A stretch of 64,000 nucleotides of DNA. Source: Tremella fuciformis. Lineage: Eukaryota; Basidiomycota; Tremellomycetes; Tremellales; Tremellaceae. This document shows, in pieces, positions 24,180 through 34,777 of this stretch. Below the pieces are notes generated by a model, which was given only the letters and a program-made list of their open reading frames with translations, did no database searches and had not been told where the DNA came from. Location: the NCBI GenBank assembly GCA_032768795.1, contig CP136499.1, positions 124,001-188,000 of the forward strand. The letters are read 5' to 3'. The position numbers and the translations under genes are program-made. Every line of letters begins with the position of its first letter. Within the stretch, counting starts at the first letter, position 1.

Positions 24180-25600
24180 CAAAGTACTCGTGGTCACGTG
24201 CCCTTTGTCTGCGATCTTTCATCATGTCGTCTCTCATAGCTATCTATTTCCCGAGAAGAGCCAACGCAAAGAGTTTGATGTCGCCTACCCGGTTCTGAAT
24301 GACGAACTGACCGGCCGACACGTCTCTGACTACAAGGCGCCGATCGAGTCCTCTCAAAGCTGCAGGAGGACGCCCTGATTGCCAAGATCGATGACTATTG
24401 CGTCCCGCGACACCCTCATGATACCTCGACATGTCAGCAGCTTTGTGAAACGCCTTGCCGGCCGCCCCATCGACAAAGACGGGGTCGGGCGCTTCGTGCA
24501 CACACATTCCGATCGCCTTCCAAGTCGCTATCACACCTTTCACGAGCTCTCACGAGCGCAGGCGGACACTGCAGAGACAAGGAGGGCGCGGTTCAACCTT
24601 GTGAGCAGCCTGGTCTCTCCTGACACCTTGCTGACACCTGCAGGTGAAAGAGGTGTTCGACACAGGCCTCTATGTACACACCCGCCGGGATCTTCAACAT
24701 GGATGAGATGTATTTCACCCTCTCCGACACACGTAAAGTCCGCCGCATCGGCACGCCTGATCATCGAGCAAGCCAGGCTGCTCCAGGCCGGTCTGGGACT
24801 GGCGGCGAGCACATCACAGTCATCACAGTCATTGCCACCGTGGGAATCGATGCCGCTCCGGTCTCACCGCTTGTCATCTACAAGGGCAAGTCTCTGCAGG
24901 GAACCACTGCTCCTGCAGAGGGAGACCGGCATGCCACTGTGACCGATTCGGGCTGGACAAACAGCGACATCACCAAGCAGTGGCTGGAGAAATGCTTCGA
25001 TCCAGCGACACGCGATCGAGTGCCGCCAGGCCGCCTGCGACTGCTCTTCCTTGACGGTGCCGATGTCCATGACAAGGTCGACTTCCTGGAGGCCTGCTGG
25101 GAGCGAAGCATTGTCGTCGTCGTCATGCCCGCCCGTCTCACCTTCTCACCGACCAATTTTAGCCTCTGGATGTCGACATCTTTCAACCATGTGAAATCGG
25201 CCTACTTACTTTAAACGGCTTGATGACTATTGGCTGGTCACAGGCAGCGAGACAGCGCCCAAGGGTCGTTTTTGGGATTAGTTCCATGAGGCCTGGCAGG
25301 AGGCGGCAACATATCGCCAGATCCGCAGCGCGTGGCAAAAGCTGGTCTCTGGTCTCTGGCCGCTCGAGGCTCGGATGCTCATTGGGGCAGAGCCCGAGCA
25401 ACCCGTCACCCCACCCCCACAGCCTCAAACCGAGCTCAGAACACCTCAGACAATCCGCACGCTTCGCTCTTACGCGCGACAGCTCCGTTGTGGCCAGATC
25501 ACGAGCGACATGGCGATGTCAAAGGTCCTTAAAGCGCTCGAGCTGGAGATACCGATCATTCCTTCACGCGACGCGAGCTCGACACCATGAGAGAGGCCCA
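24180..25600 (+). pseudogene. Decayed pogo/Fot1-type DDE transposase
   Basis: Seen: a helix-turn-helix-like part at about 24400-24600 (RHVSSFVKRLAGRPIDKDGV), then IFNMDEMYF with the first catalytic Asp. This is followed by HITVITVIATVG, PLVIYKGKSLQG, TDSGWTNSDITKQWLEKCFD, LLFLDGADVHDKVDFLEACW with the second Asp, and a third block PLDVDIFQP that is out of frame. This order matches the DDE_1 family (pogo, Fot1, CENP-B-like). Breaks: a frameshift before the third block near 25160, further shifts near 25200, and an in-frame TAG near 25280. The C-terminal part continues as FHEAWQEAATYRQIRSAWQK. Terminal inverted repeats and a TA duplication were not found. It is a relic, not an active transposon. 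Confidence 0.8.
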
Positions 25601-26390
25601 GAGGTCGCACAAGGTGGCTAGGGGGCACCAGAGGAAGGTCACCCCCAGGGACAGCTTTACGACCTCGAACATTGAGAGAAACACGCCCCAGAGCTGGCGG
25701 CCCGGCAAGCAAGGGCGATACAGGCGAGGAGCAGGAGGAGGGCTGCTGCACAGGCTAGCCTCGAGAACCACGCCAGGCATTCACACCGGGTTCATCTACA
25801 GCTGCGTAAAGTTTCATGGCCTCAGCATGCATACATCATGACATCTGCTCATAGACGTCGACGGCGGCGACATCATGATAGCTGACCGAAGGGCGTGGGT
25901 GATCGAAGGGAGGAGTAATCAAGGTACTATAGGTCGCTCCTGCCCACGATTGGTCGGGCACAAAAAGTCCATCTTAGAGCAGGTCTACTTCATCGGCGCA
26001 ACATTGGGCTCCTTCCTGGATCGAGTACTGTGGAGTCCCTGCTCCTTGGTCACAAGGTCAGTCATCCCCCGCTTGAGAATAGGTGCATCATGTACCGACC
26101 GATCCGACAAGCTTGCAATATATCTTACCGGCGTTTCGTCTTTGTTTGGTCCGGGCCGCCAAGGAACGCATGGGACGACTATCTCAGATGCCAACACCCG
26201 CTCTGAGGCAGAGTGGCAGTCCAAGTGACAGACGGGACGAGACGAACAGCAGGTCAGGTGTCGTATCGTTGCAGCGATGCATGCATGCTGGTCGCTTCTG
26301 CCAGTGAAGTGCGAGACTTTGTTTCGTCAACACCTGGTACGGTACGCCGCACAGCCAGGTCTACCCGCGCCCACGTCCGGTCCGGTCCAG
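25601..26390. other. 0.8 kb without a supported gene
   Basis: No motif, repeat or open exon chain was recognised between the transposase relic and the 3' end of gene H. Confidence 0.4.
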
Positions 26391-29092
26391 TCAGTCGCCA
26401 TCTATGATCCGCACATGCGCGTTGTCGTTGAAGTGGCGATGCGCTCTGGCCTCCTTCGCCCGGACTTGAGTAGCCGCTGCTGCCATCACCATGCGTTCGG
26501 CCTCCTCGACGAGCCCTCCAGGGCGTACCCAGCGCACACGGATGCCCAGCAACTCGAGCGCAGCCCAGTACATCCTGCCTGGCGTCAGCGTCTTCTGCAA
26601 CCGCATCATCGTCGCCGCATCAGGTCGACGGTTCGTGTCCGGGTCTGCCTCGGACTCGGGATCCGAGTCAGCGTCCAAGTCAACATCGCGCTGGGCTCGG
26701 AGCCACACGCCGAGGTCGTAGCGGTATTGGTATTTGTCTGGCACGGCCGAAGGCTCTGACTCGTCAGCGCTCGCGCTCAGGCGGGGCGAGGCTCATTGGG
26801 ATGGGATATGGATGAGTTTGGTATACATATATATAGGGGGAAGGGGGGGAGCTGTCAACTCACCTGAATCTGCCGCTGCACTCTCCAATCTGTGACCTTG
26901 TACCTGCCGCGTCTGTGTCGTGTAGCCAGAGCCGGCGGCCGGATGCTGTTCGCTCCCATTGGAACGCGAGCGACCGTCGCCGCCCTTGCGTTTCATGTCC
27001 TTTCCTTCCTCCTTATGGACTCTGTCAGCCCCGTCACCTCCAGGAGGACCATGGTTGTGATCTTCATGCCCGTTGCCGTCACCGTCGGCCACCCGAGACT
27101 CGTTGCGACGCCTCAATGGGGCAGAGCCCTCGCCCAGGTCGCCTCTGACAAGACCCATTCCCCAGCCGTGATCGTCGTGGCCGTCGTCGTCGTCGTCCGG
27201 CGCTGCAGTGCTGTCGACTCTGGAATCCGGAAAGAGCCTTCTCAGCACTCTGGCGAGATTAGGTCGGCTCATGCGGCACAGCATTGCAAGGTCGTGTATA
27301 GTCTCGAGTTGTTCCGGATCAAGTACAGCAGGGGTCGGTCCGGACGTGATATGCGGGTAGGAGATCCCGAGGCAGTGAGGTTGCGGTCAGCTTGGTAGCC
27401 AAAGACAAGGTGGTCAGGCCGGTCGAGTTGCGCGCCTGCAGGGCCTGCCAGTCGAGGCGTGCATCCAAATCGATCGGGGCGGCTATTTGAATCCAAGAGA
27501 CAACGAAGCGAGTGAACTGCTCGAGCGAGGGGAGGTGCACGAGGTCCGCGAACCGAAGTTGCAGGAACAGAGGACGCTCGCTGGGGATGCTGTTTGGATC
27601 TTGCAAAGCGAGCATCGCCTTGGTCTGCGTCTGCGTCTTTGTCTTTGTCTCCGTCTTCGTCTCCGTACCATTGCCTTTGTCCTTGTTCCCTTTGCGTATC
27701 GCGGCCGAACGTTGTTCGTCCACTGACTTTGCCCGATTGAGCTTGTCGAGGTCGTGAGGCAGCCACGGCTCCTTGATAGCACCATTGGCGCGCCACGCTG
27801 CCACGTCCTCAACGTGGCCCCGGCGGTCCTCTTGGCTCGTCTCCAGGGCGATTGTGCGGTCATCGAGGACGAGGACGGGCGTGAAGCGCGTGCGGTAGAG
27901 CAAGAGTGCTGCACGACTGCCGCAGGTCTCGAAGCCGATCAAGGCAAAGCACAGGGTCTGCCCGAGTATCATGTCAAAGTGATGCAGCTTGACCTCGAAT
28001 CTGAGCCACTCGGCCGCCCAGTACATGCTTGCCGAGCTGTGCATGAATACCGCAAGCTCTGGATCTCGTTCTCGTTCTCGTTCTCGTCTCCGCCGCTTGC
28101 CGTCTTCCGCCCGCGACAACTCGGATGAGCCGCGCTTCCGAGATCCTGTCGAGGCTGTACTGGCGGGAGTACTTGTATCGATGCCACTCAAGGCGGTGCC
28201 GGTGCTGCGTCTCGAGGTCGAGCCGCTGAGCGACGTCTTGATGGGCAAGTCGCTACGACCGATGAGGACAATGTCGGGCTTTTCGACACGGGCTGTACCA
28301 AAGTCTGCGACATGAGCGGTTGTATCATCCAAACAAGGGATCAGCTGCTTGCCTACCTTGTCTCTTCTTGCCCTCGTCGGCTCGCGCGTGCTCCACAAGC
28401 CAGCGGAGAACCTTGTTGACTCGCGTGTCCATGCCTGGTGTGCCGCCCGGAACGCGAATGTCGGTAACAAGAGACACGTTTTTGGAGAATAGAAAGCCTG
28501 GCATGCCGGCGCTCGGTCCGTGATTGGGCGATAAGAGGTGACGAAGAGCTTCTAGGACCAAGTCTTGCACCTCTTCTTCCTCAAAGCCGTAGCCATTGGC
28601 ATGCAGGTTTCGGGCGACGACGCCGAGAGCACTGCGATACTGCAAAGGTGCGAGACTACCTGCTGTCGGAAGGTGCAGCGTGGCGAGAGATCTCAAGAGT
28701 GTTTCGGTGGATGGGTGCACAAGTTCGTTTGACGTGTCGTCGGTGACAAAGGGCATGGGCATGCATCCTTGCGTTGGCGTAACGATACGCTCGGATGGTC
28801 GTGAGGTGTTGTTGGAAGTGGTCGTCGTGTGCGAAAAGGCGGCAGTCGAGGTCACACGGACGCGAGTGTCATATGACTGAGCGAGTGGGACGGGTGGGGG
28901 CGAATGGGATGGCAGCCCCGGCAACGTTGGGATTGGGACTGGAACTGTTCCAGCTGGGACTGGTGCCAGGGCTGAAACGGGACCGGGACCGGGTCCGGGT
29001 TCGGATTGAGCTGGAGGAATATGATCATGACGTTGGTATCGATGTTGACGTTGGCGCACGAGCACGGCTCTGAATGCGTCAATCAACCCCAT
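26391..29092 (-). CDS. Gene H: large protein with PD-(D/E)XK-like module
   Basis: Seen: ATG at 29092, exon 29092-28357, GT-AG intron, exon 28304 to about 27390 in phase. Further coding sequence lies at about 27350-26870 (LETIHDLAMLCRMSRPNLARV, then an Asp/His-rich linker) and about 26790-26391 (YQYRYDLGVWLRAQRDVDLD, MMRLQKTLTPGRMYWAALELL). The junction near 27390-27350 was not resolved. Exon 1 is Pro-rich, then helical (LVLEALRHLLSP, KVLRWLVEHARAD). Exon 2 begins EKPDIVLIGRSD and, after a basic low-complexity insert, has WAAEWLRFEVKLHHFD. The spacing of a strand with PD and a strand with ExK is what is expected of a restriction-endonuclease-like fold. Such modules precede kinase-like or effector domains in fungi (known of the families). 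No kinase motif was found here. A defence, effector or selfish-element role is possible but is inference. Confidence 0.55.
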
Positions 29093-29213
29093 GTTGGTCG
29101 AATGTGAATCAAGGAAAGAAAAGAAGAAGAAAGAGACAGTGATGGTCAACCATGAGGAACAGAAGGTCATTGCACGCCTAATCACAGGTACACCGACTAC
29201 CCACTTGGCACGC

Positions 29214-30129
29214 CTACCGCCAGATGTCTCCCTTTCTAGCTTGAGAACGGCGGTGAGCGCTGCTTTGGTTAGGAGACAGCGAGTCTGCAGCCAAGGCAGA
29301 ACGACCGCTATCATCCTCGGGTCAGTGGTGCGCATTCCAGGGGTGTGCCAAGAACAAGGTACTCACTCGATCGGAGACTCTTTTGCCATCTGACGGCTGG
29401 CCGGAATGGCTAACCAATCGGTAATGGGAGTGTTGCGAGACACCACCACACGAGCGGTGCGAGTCCCTGTAAGAACACTGCGCATAGTGTCAGAGCCTGT
29501 GATGCGCACCACCAGGCGAGAACTCACCACAGTCCTTGATAGTGGAGCTGGCGGGTCTTGCGGTTCTTGGGGACTGACGGGCAGAGGCAAAAGCGAGAAG
29601 AGAGGGGGAGAGAGAGGCAACGGGATTGATGTGTGTATGACACCGAGATGTCGCCGACCGGTTCGTCGAGGAGGCCATGCTCGGCGAACCTGGGAGGATC
29701 CTTCCGTTGAAACATAGCAAGTGATGAGAGGGCAGCAGGCGGCAGCATTCTACAAGGTCGTCGAGGGAAGCACCAAAGTGACCTATTGGCGGGATTTGCC
29801 TTGGCGAGGTTGGTCAAACTCGTCGAGGCTAGCCCAAACTTGTCGAGGCAACTCAGAGATGTGAGCATATTACCCAGATTCCAACGGGCCGGCCCCAAGA
29901 GACTGGACTCGTCATCGTCGTCCCGGTCCTGCAACGCCCACTTCTCAAGAGACAGCAATCGCCTCACTTTGGCATCGAGGCTGTCCGAGCTCGGTTCGTC
30001 CACCAATGAGCGAACAGCGGTGTGCGTTTGAGTCTCAGCTTGATTCGAGCTGGTACGTGTCACGAATGACACCGGAACCAGAGCTGTGTCTGCACGACGT
30101 GGCTCGACGACTATAGGACCACATCGCAT
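29214..30129 (-). CDS. Gene J: 231 aa orphan protein with an exonised LTR fragment
   Basis: Model on the minus strand: exons 30129-29874, 29782-29644, 29573-29367 and 29307-29214. All phases close, with introns of 59-91 nt. The first exon is Ser/Asp-rich (SSNQAETQTHTAV, SLEKWALQDRDDDDESS). The second exon reads SLDDLVECCRLLPSHHL, and this stretch is derived from a copia1-family LTR. The third exon holds a globular segment (DTMRSVLTGTRTARVVV, NTPITDWLAIPASRQMAKE). An alternative acceptor at the last exon would read on toward gene H in the same frame, so J and H could be one transcript. No domain was recognised. Confidence 0.5.
29717..29769 (-). repeat. Degenerate copia1-family LTR fragment inside a coding exon
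   Basis: The minus-strand sequence from about 29769 matches the 3' half of the 318-bp copia1 LTR (region around CTCGACGACCTTGTAGAATG), with only a few differences over roughly 50 bp. It is embedded in exon 2 of gene J. No LTR ends or target duplication remain. Confidence 0.75.
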
Positions 30130-30832
30130 CTATGCGCACGGGATATGAGAGACTGCATGCATGGAGCAGGAGCGCAACAACCACGAGCAGGTCTTGAGCT
30201 GTCGGGAGACACCAAGACCATCGATGTTGATGCAGCAATGAGGCAGAACGTCACGATCGCTTCCGATTTAACGGAGAGAAGGCAGAGCGATGAACCGTGC
30301 AACGTCCGTCTCAGCCGTTTCCGGGCTCTAACCTCAAGATCAAGGTGCAAAGCTCGACAGGCTGCAGGATTTGCGAGAGACGCTCTACGCTGTCGCAGAA
30401 AGCCTGGACATCGAGCTGTAGCCGGCCGACTCGGAGGGTGAGTGTTGAACAATAAGCACCGTGAACGCCTCATTGGGTCAGAATCGCCTCGAGGAGAGCA
30501 ATGGGAGGACGGTCATGCTGCTGCGCACACGCCGCCTGACTGCCTTGGATAAATATAGATTCAAGCCTCCTGGCCAGGAGGGCCCAGGAGGGCGAATGCA
30601 TACCACACTCATCTAGTAACAATCTCCCCTAGGCAAACTCACGCGCGGCTTGAACATCCAACACGAGAGAGGAGATACTCGACCTCCTCTCCCCATACGC
30701 GGGCGGCGGCAGCAGGGTCTGCGGCAACGGCCACTGCTGCCGCTACAGGAACAGACATTGTCGACTCCCAAGCATCGGATGCCCGCGACACAGAGACACA
30801 CTCGTATGGCTCATCGGGCTCAAGGTGGGAAG

Positions 30833-31819
30833 CTACCGACGTCCTATAACGTCAGCAATCCGCTCGACTGGATTGCCCCTTGCATCTCGATCCTGTGCAG
30901 AGGGAGGGAGGGGCTCACGTTTCTACGATGCCTTCCGAGCACGTGCACACCTGTTGCTCCCATGCCGTGTGGTTGAGAGGCAAGGACAGTGTCGAGCTGC
31001 TGAAAGGCATTCGGGACCGAGGACGCAGCTTGGCCAGATGCCCCGAGGAGAATGACAACGACGGGGACGATACCGAAGACAGCCTGTGCTGAGGTTTATG
31101 CCGGCGTGTGCTCGTGTCCACTTCTGAACTGGCTGAAGAGAACGCCGTGGAGACTGTTCTGCAGATTGTCAGCGAAGCGTCGTATGAGCTCGAGCACAAG
31201 TGAGGGCCAAGGGTGTGAAGAGCTCTCACCGTCTCAGTCGGCTGCTTAGGTCTCTAAGCAAGGAGGTCGTGGCTTCCTGTCTGGAAGGCAGTGTGAGAGC
31301 GCTGCCGTTGCGACTGTCGTTGTTGGCACCAATGGTGGAGCGCGATGATGAGCAGCTCAGCAAAATCTCAACAGTCCCCGCATCGTCCTCGTTATTATCC
31401 CCCTCATCAGCCTCTGGTGCCACATATGGCTGCTCTCGTTCGCCCGACGGGTGATGGATGAGGGTGACCTGGGTCTCTCGAATCGGTGGGGCGCCCAGGC
31501 TGGTGACGTTGCGCTCAATGTCCAAAGAGAGAGTGCTCGGCGAGAGGGAAGGGCGAGCGACGGGAACACTAGGTCGGTTTCCGTCGACTTGAATCTCGAG
31601 GCAGTCGAAGTTCTCTCCTGGCAGTCGCAAACTTTGATTATCCCGAAAGGATTCCGAGTCCTCGTCGTCGTCATGACTATCATTGACGGACGAGGCGACT
31701 GAATACTCCATCGAGCGTTCCATAAGGGGATCGCAGTTCAGTCCTAAGGTTTCGAGCCTGTCTCGAAAAATCTCCATTGAGGGATGATGACCCGGCTCGG
31801 GGGGGTGGTAGTCGTCCAT
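30833..31819 (-). CDS. Gene I: 285 aa acidic, low-complexity protein
   Basis: Model on the minus strand: exons 31819-31230, 31158-30951 and 30892-30833. GT-AG introns are 71 and 58 nt, and all phases close. The ATG at 31819 (MDDYHPPEPG) was chosen because the in-frame codon further upstream is TTG. The first exon is acidic and Ser-rich (SSVNDSHDDDEDSESF, EADEGDNNEDDAG). The second is Ser/Arg-rich (SSEVDTSTRRHKPQHR). The short last exon ends NPVERIADVIGRR. No domain was recognised; the protein is probably largely disordered. It is divergent from gene K, with 209 bp between the two start codons, so the two may share a promoter region. Confidence 0.55.
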
Positions 31820-32028
31820 GACGGCGCACAATCACGAGGAGGCAGATAGTAGTGTGCACGGGGGTTAAAAACGAAAAAATGGGGCCAGAGGAAGGGGAAA
31901 TCTGAAACCCGAAACTGCGAGGATGCCCCTGTGTCCTGTGTGTTTTTCCCTCTCTTCTTGCTCCGACGACGATTTGCTCTCGTGTCGTTGTTGGATCTTT
32001 GACTGGCACCCTGATCGGTCACCTCGCT

Positions 32029-34457
32029 ATGTCTCGCATCCCAATCATGATCAAACGTAGAGCCTCTATGAGCGCCTTGAGGAGCGGCTGGGAACGGGAG
32101 GAGCGATTCGGTCGTCGAGGTCAAGACACTGCCGTCGAGGCCAAGCTGGATGCCATCTTGCTGGTGTATGTCACGTCCACTGTCGCTCCATCCCTCTGCC
32201 CTTTCCTTCTGGCCATGAACGATCGTAGCTGACAGCAGGACCGCCGACCGTCCTCGCATCGCGACTCGTCTCGTGTCGCCGGAACTCTTCATCAACGGAA
32301 ACATCGTGACCACAAGGGACACCGGGCTGCAGCATAGATTTGGTGCGTTCGCTCTCCATCCCTTTACATTTCACTGACTCGGGCCAGCCCAAGTGACCGT
32401 ACAAAAGAGTGGACTGGTGGCCTCGATAATTGCGGGCATCGACGGTAAGAGACGGACCTCCATTTGACCCCGGCTGGGTTTTAGCTGACATCGCACAGAG
32501 ACGCTTGGCGCCCCCGCAACCTGTAAGATGTGGATCAACCATCCGCTCGAGCACGCAGCTACTTTGCTCGGATCCCTGAGCAAGAACACCCATGTATATG
32601 CCCGGCCTCCGGCGATGCTCTCGGGCATCTTTGAGCACATCGGTGGACACCTTACCTCCAAAAGTCGCCTGGCCATTCTCACCGCTATCGAGGTGAATCG
32701 GAACGAAGCCCAGCGACGGAGGTCAGCTTTCAAGACACCGAATCTGGTCGCGCTGGAGGAATGTCTCGACTTGTTGCAGACCGACTCTGCAAAGCAGCTG
32801 AACGCTGTTCAGCTGCGTCGTGCACAGACCGGGAAATCACTCAAACTGACCGAGGTTACGTGCGATGGTGCGGACCGCCTACTGGAGGTGCTGCGCACGG
32901 TGCGAGCCCGTAGTAGCTGCGATCACACGGGGGCTGCGACGGGTCATGTTGTCGTCACAGTCGTATGTCCCTCAAGATCTCTCGGTGCTAAAGATGACAG
33001 GCCAGACCATCCTGCACGGCGACCCGGTGACCGTGCATGGGCGCAATTCGACGGATCCTTTGGCGCCGAACTTGGCCTCCGGCAAGTGGGACAGTGCGCA
33101 CATTTCCCAATTGATCTTTGTGGGTGCGTACTTGGCTCCATCCCTTTTTAGCATGATCTGTGTTGACCGGCAGACACTGCAGCGTATCCCGTCGGGGACC
33201 AAGCAACTGCGGACACGGAGATGGACTGGAGAAGAGCCTCGTGAGGAACCGTCAACCTCGTACGGGGGGGATAAGCGCAGCTGAAGACGAGCAGCCACAC
33301 GGCCGTTATGCGCTGGAGGACGTCGCGCGCCCCAAAAGATAGTAAAATTGCAGCCGCCAGAGGCACTCTGTAAGTCGTGGCAAGTCGCACCGGAACGTGA
33401 ACGTGGCTGATGACTGTTTCTTTACAGAGAGGCAGTCCTGGATGCGTACAGGAAGCCAAGTATCACGACCATCATCTGTGCCAACCAGTTCCATGTGGGC
33501 AAGAGTCTCGGAAGCCTTGCGGCGCAAGCTCTTGGCACAGCTTACCGTCCTCCTGCCAAGACGGTGGTCGCCAATACGACTGTAATGCACGCCCCAGAGG
33601 AAGCCAAACCGCCCAACCAAGGAGCCATCTTTAAGGTGTGTGACTTATACCCTTCCCATCTATTCTCCTCCTCTTCCTGACACGAGGTCTGGGCTGAGCA
33701 TTCCAGGGGAAAGGGACGTTCCATCCCCCCAGGCCTCATTCTAGCCTGGGCCTTGGCGTGAATGTGGCGAAGACCACGCTTGGGAAAAGAGAGGGCCTCA
33801 CGAGGTCAGGCGTGGACGCGGTCACGCCTCCGTTATGCGTGACCACCGCTACTCCTCCGCCGGCTGCCCCCAACTCCGCTACGCTCGCGCTCATTCCCCG
33901 TCCTCAAGTCGCCGAGAATGCGTCATCGAACGGACGTATGTCGTCCACGGTGCAAGGGCAAGCCGTGACAGAGTCTCTCGACTTTGCGGGCTTCCCAGAG
34001 TCCGGAAGTTTCGACACGTGTGAGCCTTACAGTACCCACCCAGACAGGCACATGGAAAGAGAGACGAATCTGAGCTGATTCCTGCGCAGCCACCCCCGCG
34101 TCGAAGCAGCGCGTATCTATCGTCATTGGCGATGTCATCGATGCTACGAGTAATGCCGTTGGGAACGAAGAGGCAGAGAACGACAACGATTGTACCATGG
34201 AATCCATCTTGGCGAACACCACCAAAGACGGACGCGAAGAAGATTGGCTATCACGCTCAAGCACTGGACCGAGACTCGAGCTGCTGCCATCCCCTTCTGT
34301 TACCGCTGAATCCGAAAACGATGTCTCACAGCTGCCGCCGGTGCAAATGGCGCCGCGCCCCTCCACTCGGATCGGTAGGCGCAGAGTGGGACTCGGGACT
34401 TCTTCTCGCTCAGCGTCGGCGGCGGGACAACTCGGCCGGTGGGCTCCCTCTACCTGA
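32029..34457 (+). CDS. Gene K: 10-exon gene, 630 aa, unrecognised
   Basis: Model: exons 32029-32165, 32239-32342, 32388-32444, 32499-32899, 32961-33123, 33174-33240, 33295-33369, 33428-33635, 33707-34019 and 34090-34457. All nine introns are GT-AG, 45-73 nt, and every phase closes. The N-terminus is basic. The middle is helical and strand-rich (NHPLEHAATLLGSLSKNT, LVALEECLDLLQTD, ADRLLEVLRTSYVPQDLSVL). Around residues 390-420 is SITTIICANQFHVGKSLGSL, which recalls a P-loop but lacks its first Gly. The last 200 residues are Pro/Ser/Thr-rich and probably disordered. It is followed, 320 bp later on the same strand, by the divergent myosin L. No family was recognised, and the phase-consistent structure argues for a real, selected gene. 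Confidence 0.75.
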
Positions 34458-34777
34458 TTGGTCAAGTACGAAACAGATACTCGTAGTTACAGTGAATGCA
34501 AATACATAGTTATGGTGACTAGGTAAGTACGAGGTCGCACTTGACTTGACCTCGGATGCCTATCCTTTGGATTGCTTTGCAAGCCTACCCCCTCAAGCTT
34601 TCACCTGTCGCCCGGAATGACCACCGCCACATTCGGATGGATGACGCCAAATCCCGCGGCCTTATCTCATACCGAATCGTTCATGGTTGGGTTTTGGCGT
34701 CTGTTCCAACGAACTATCTAGTTACCTGTTGCTCTGGTCACTATCTAGCTACTGCCGTCACATCAAGTCGGTCGGGG

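Noticed and set aside
33428..33635. P-loop NTPase in gene K (HVGKS)
   Set aside because: The first Gly of GxxxxGK(S/T) is missing and no Walker B partner was seen.
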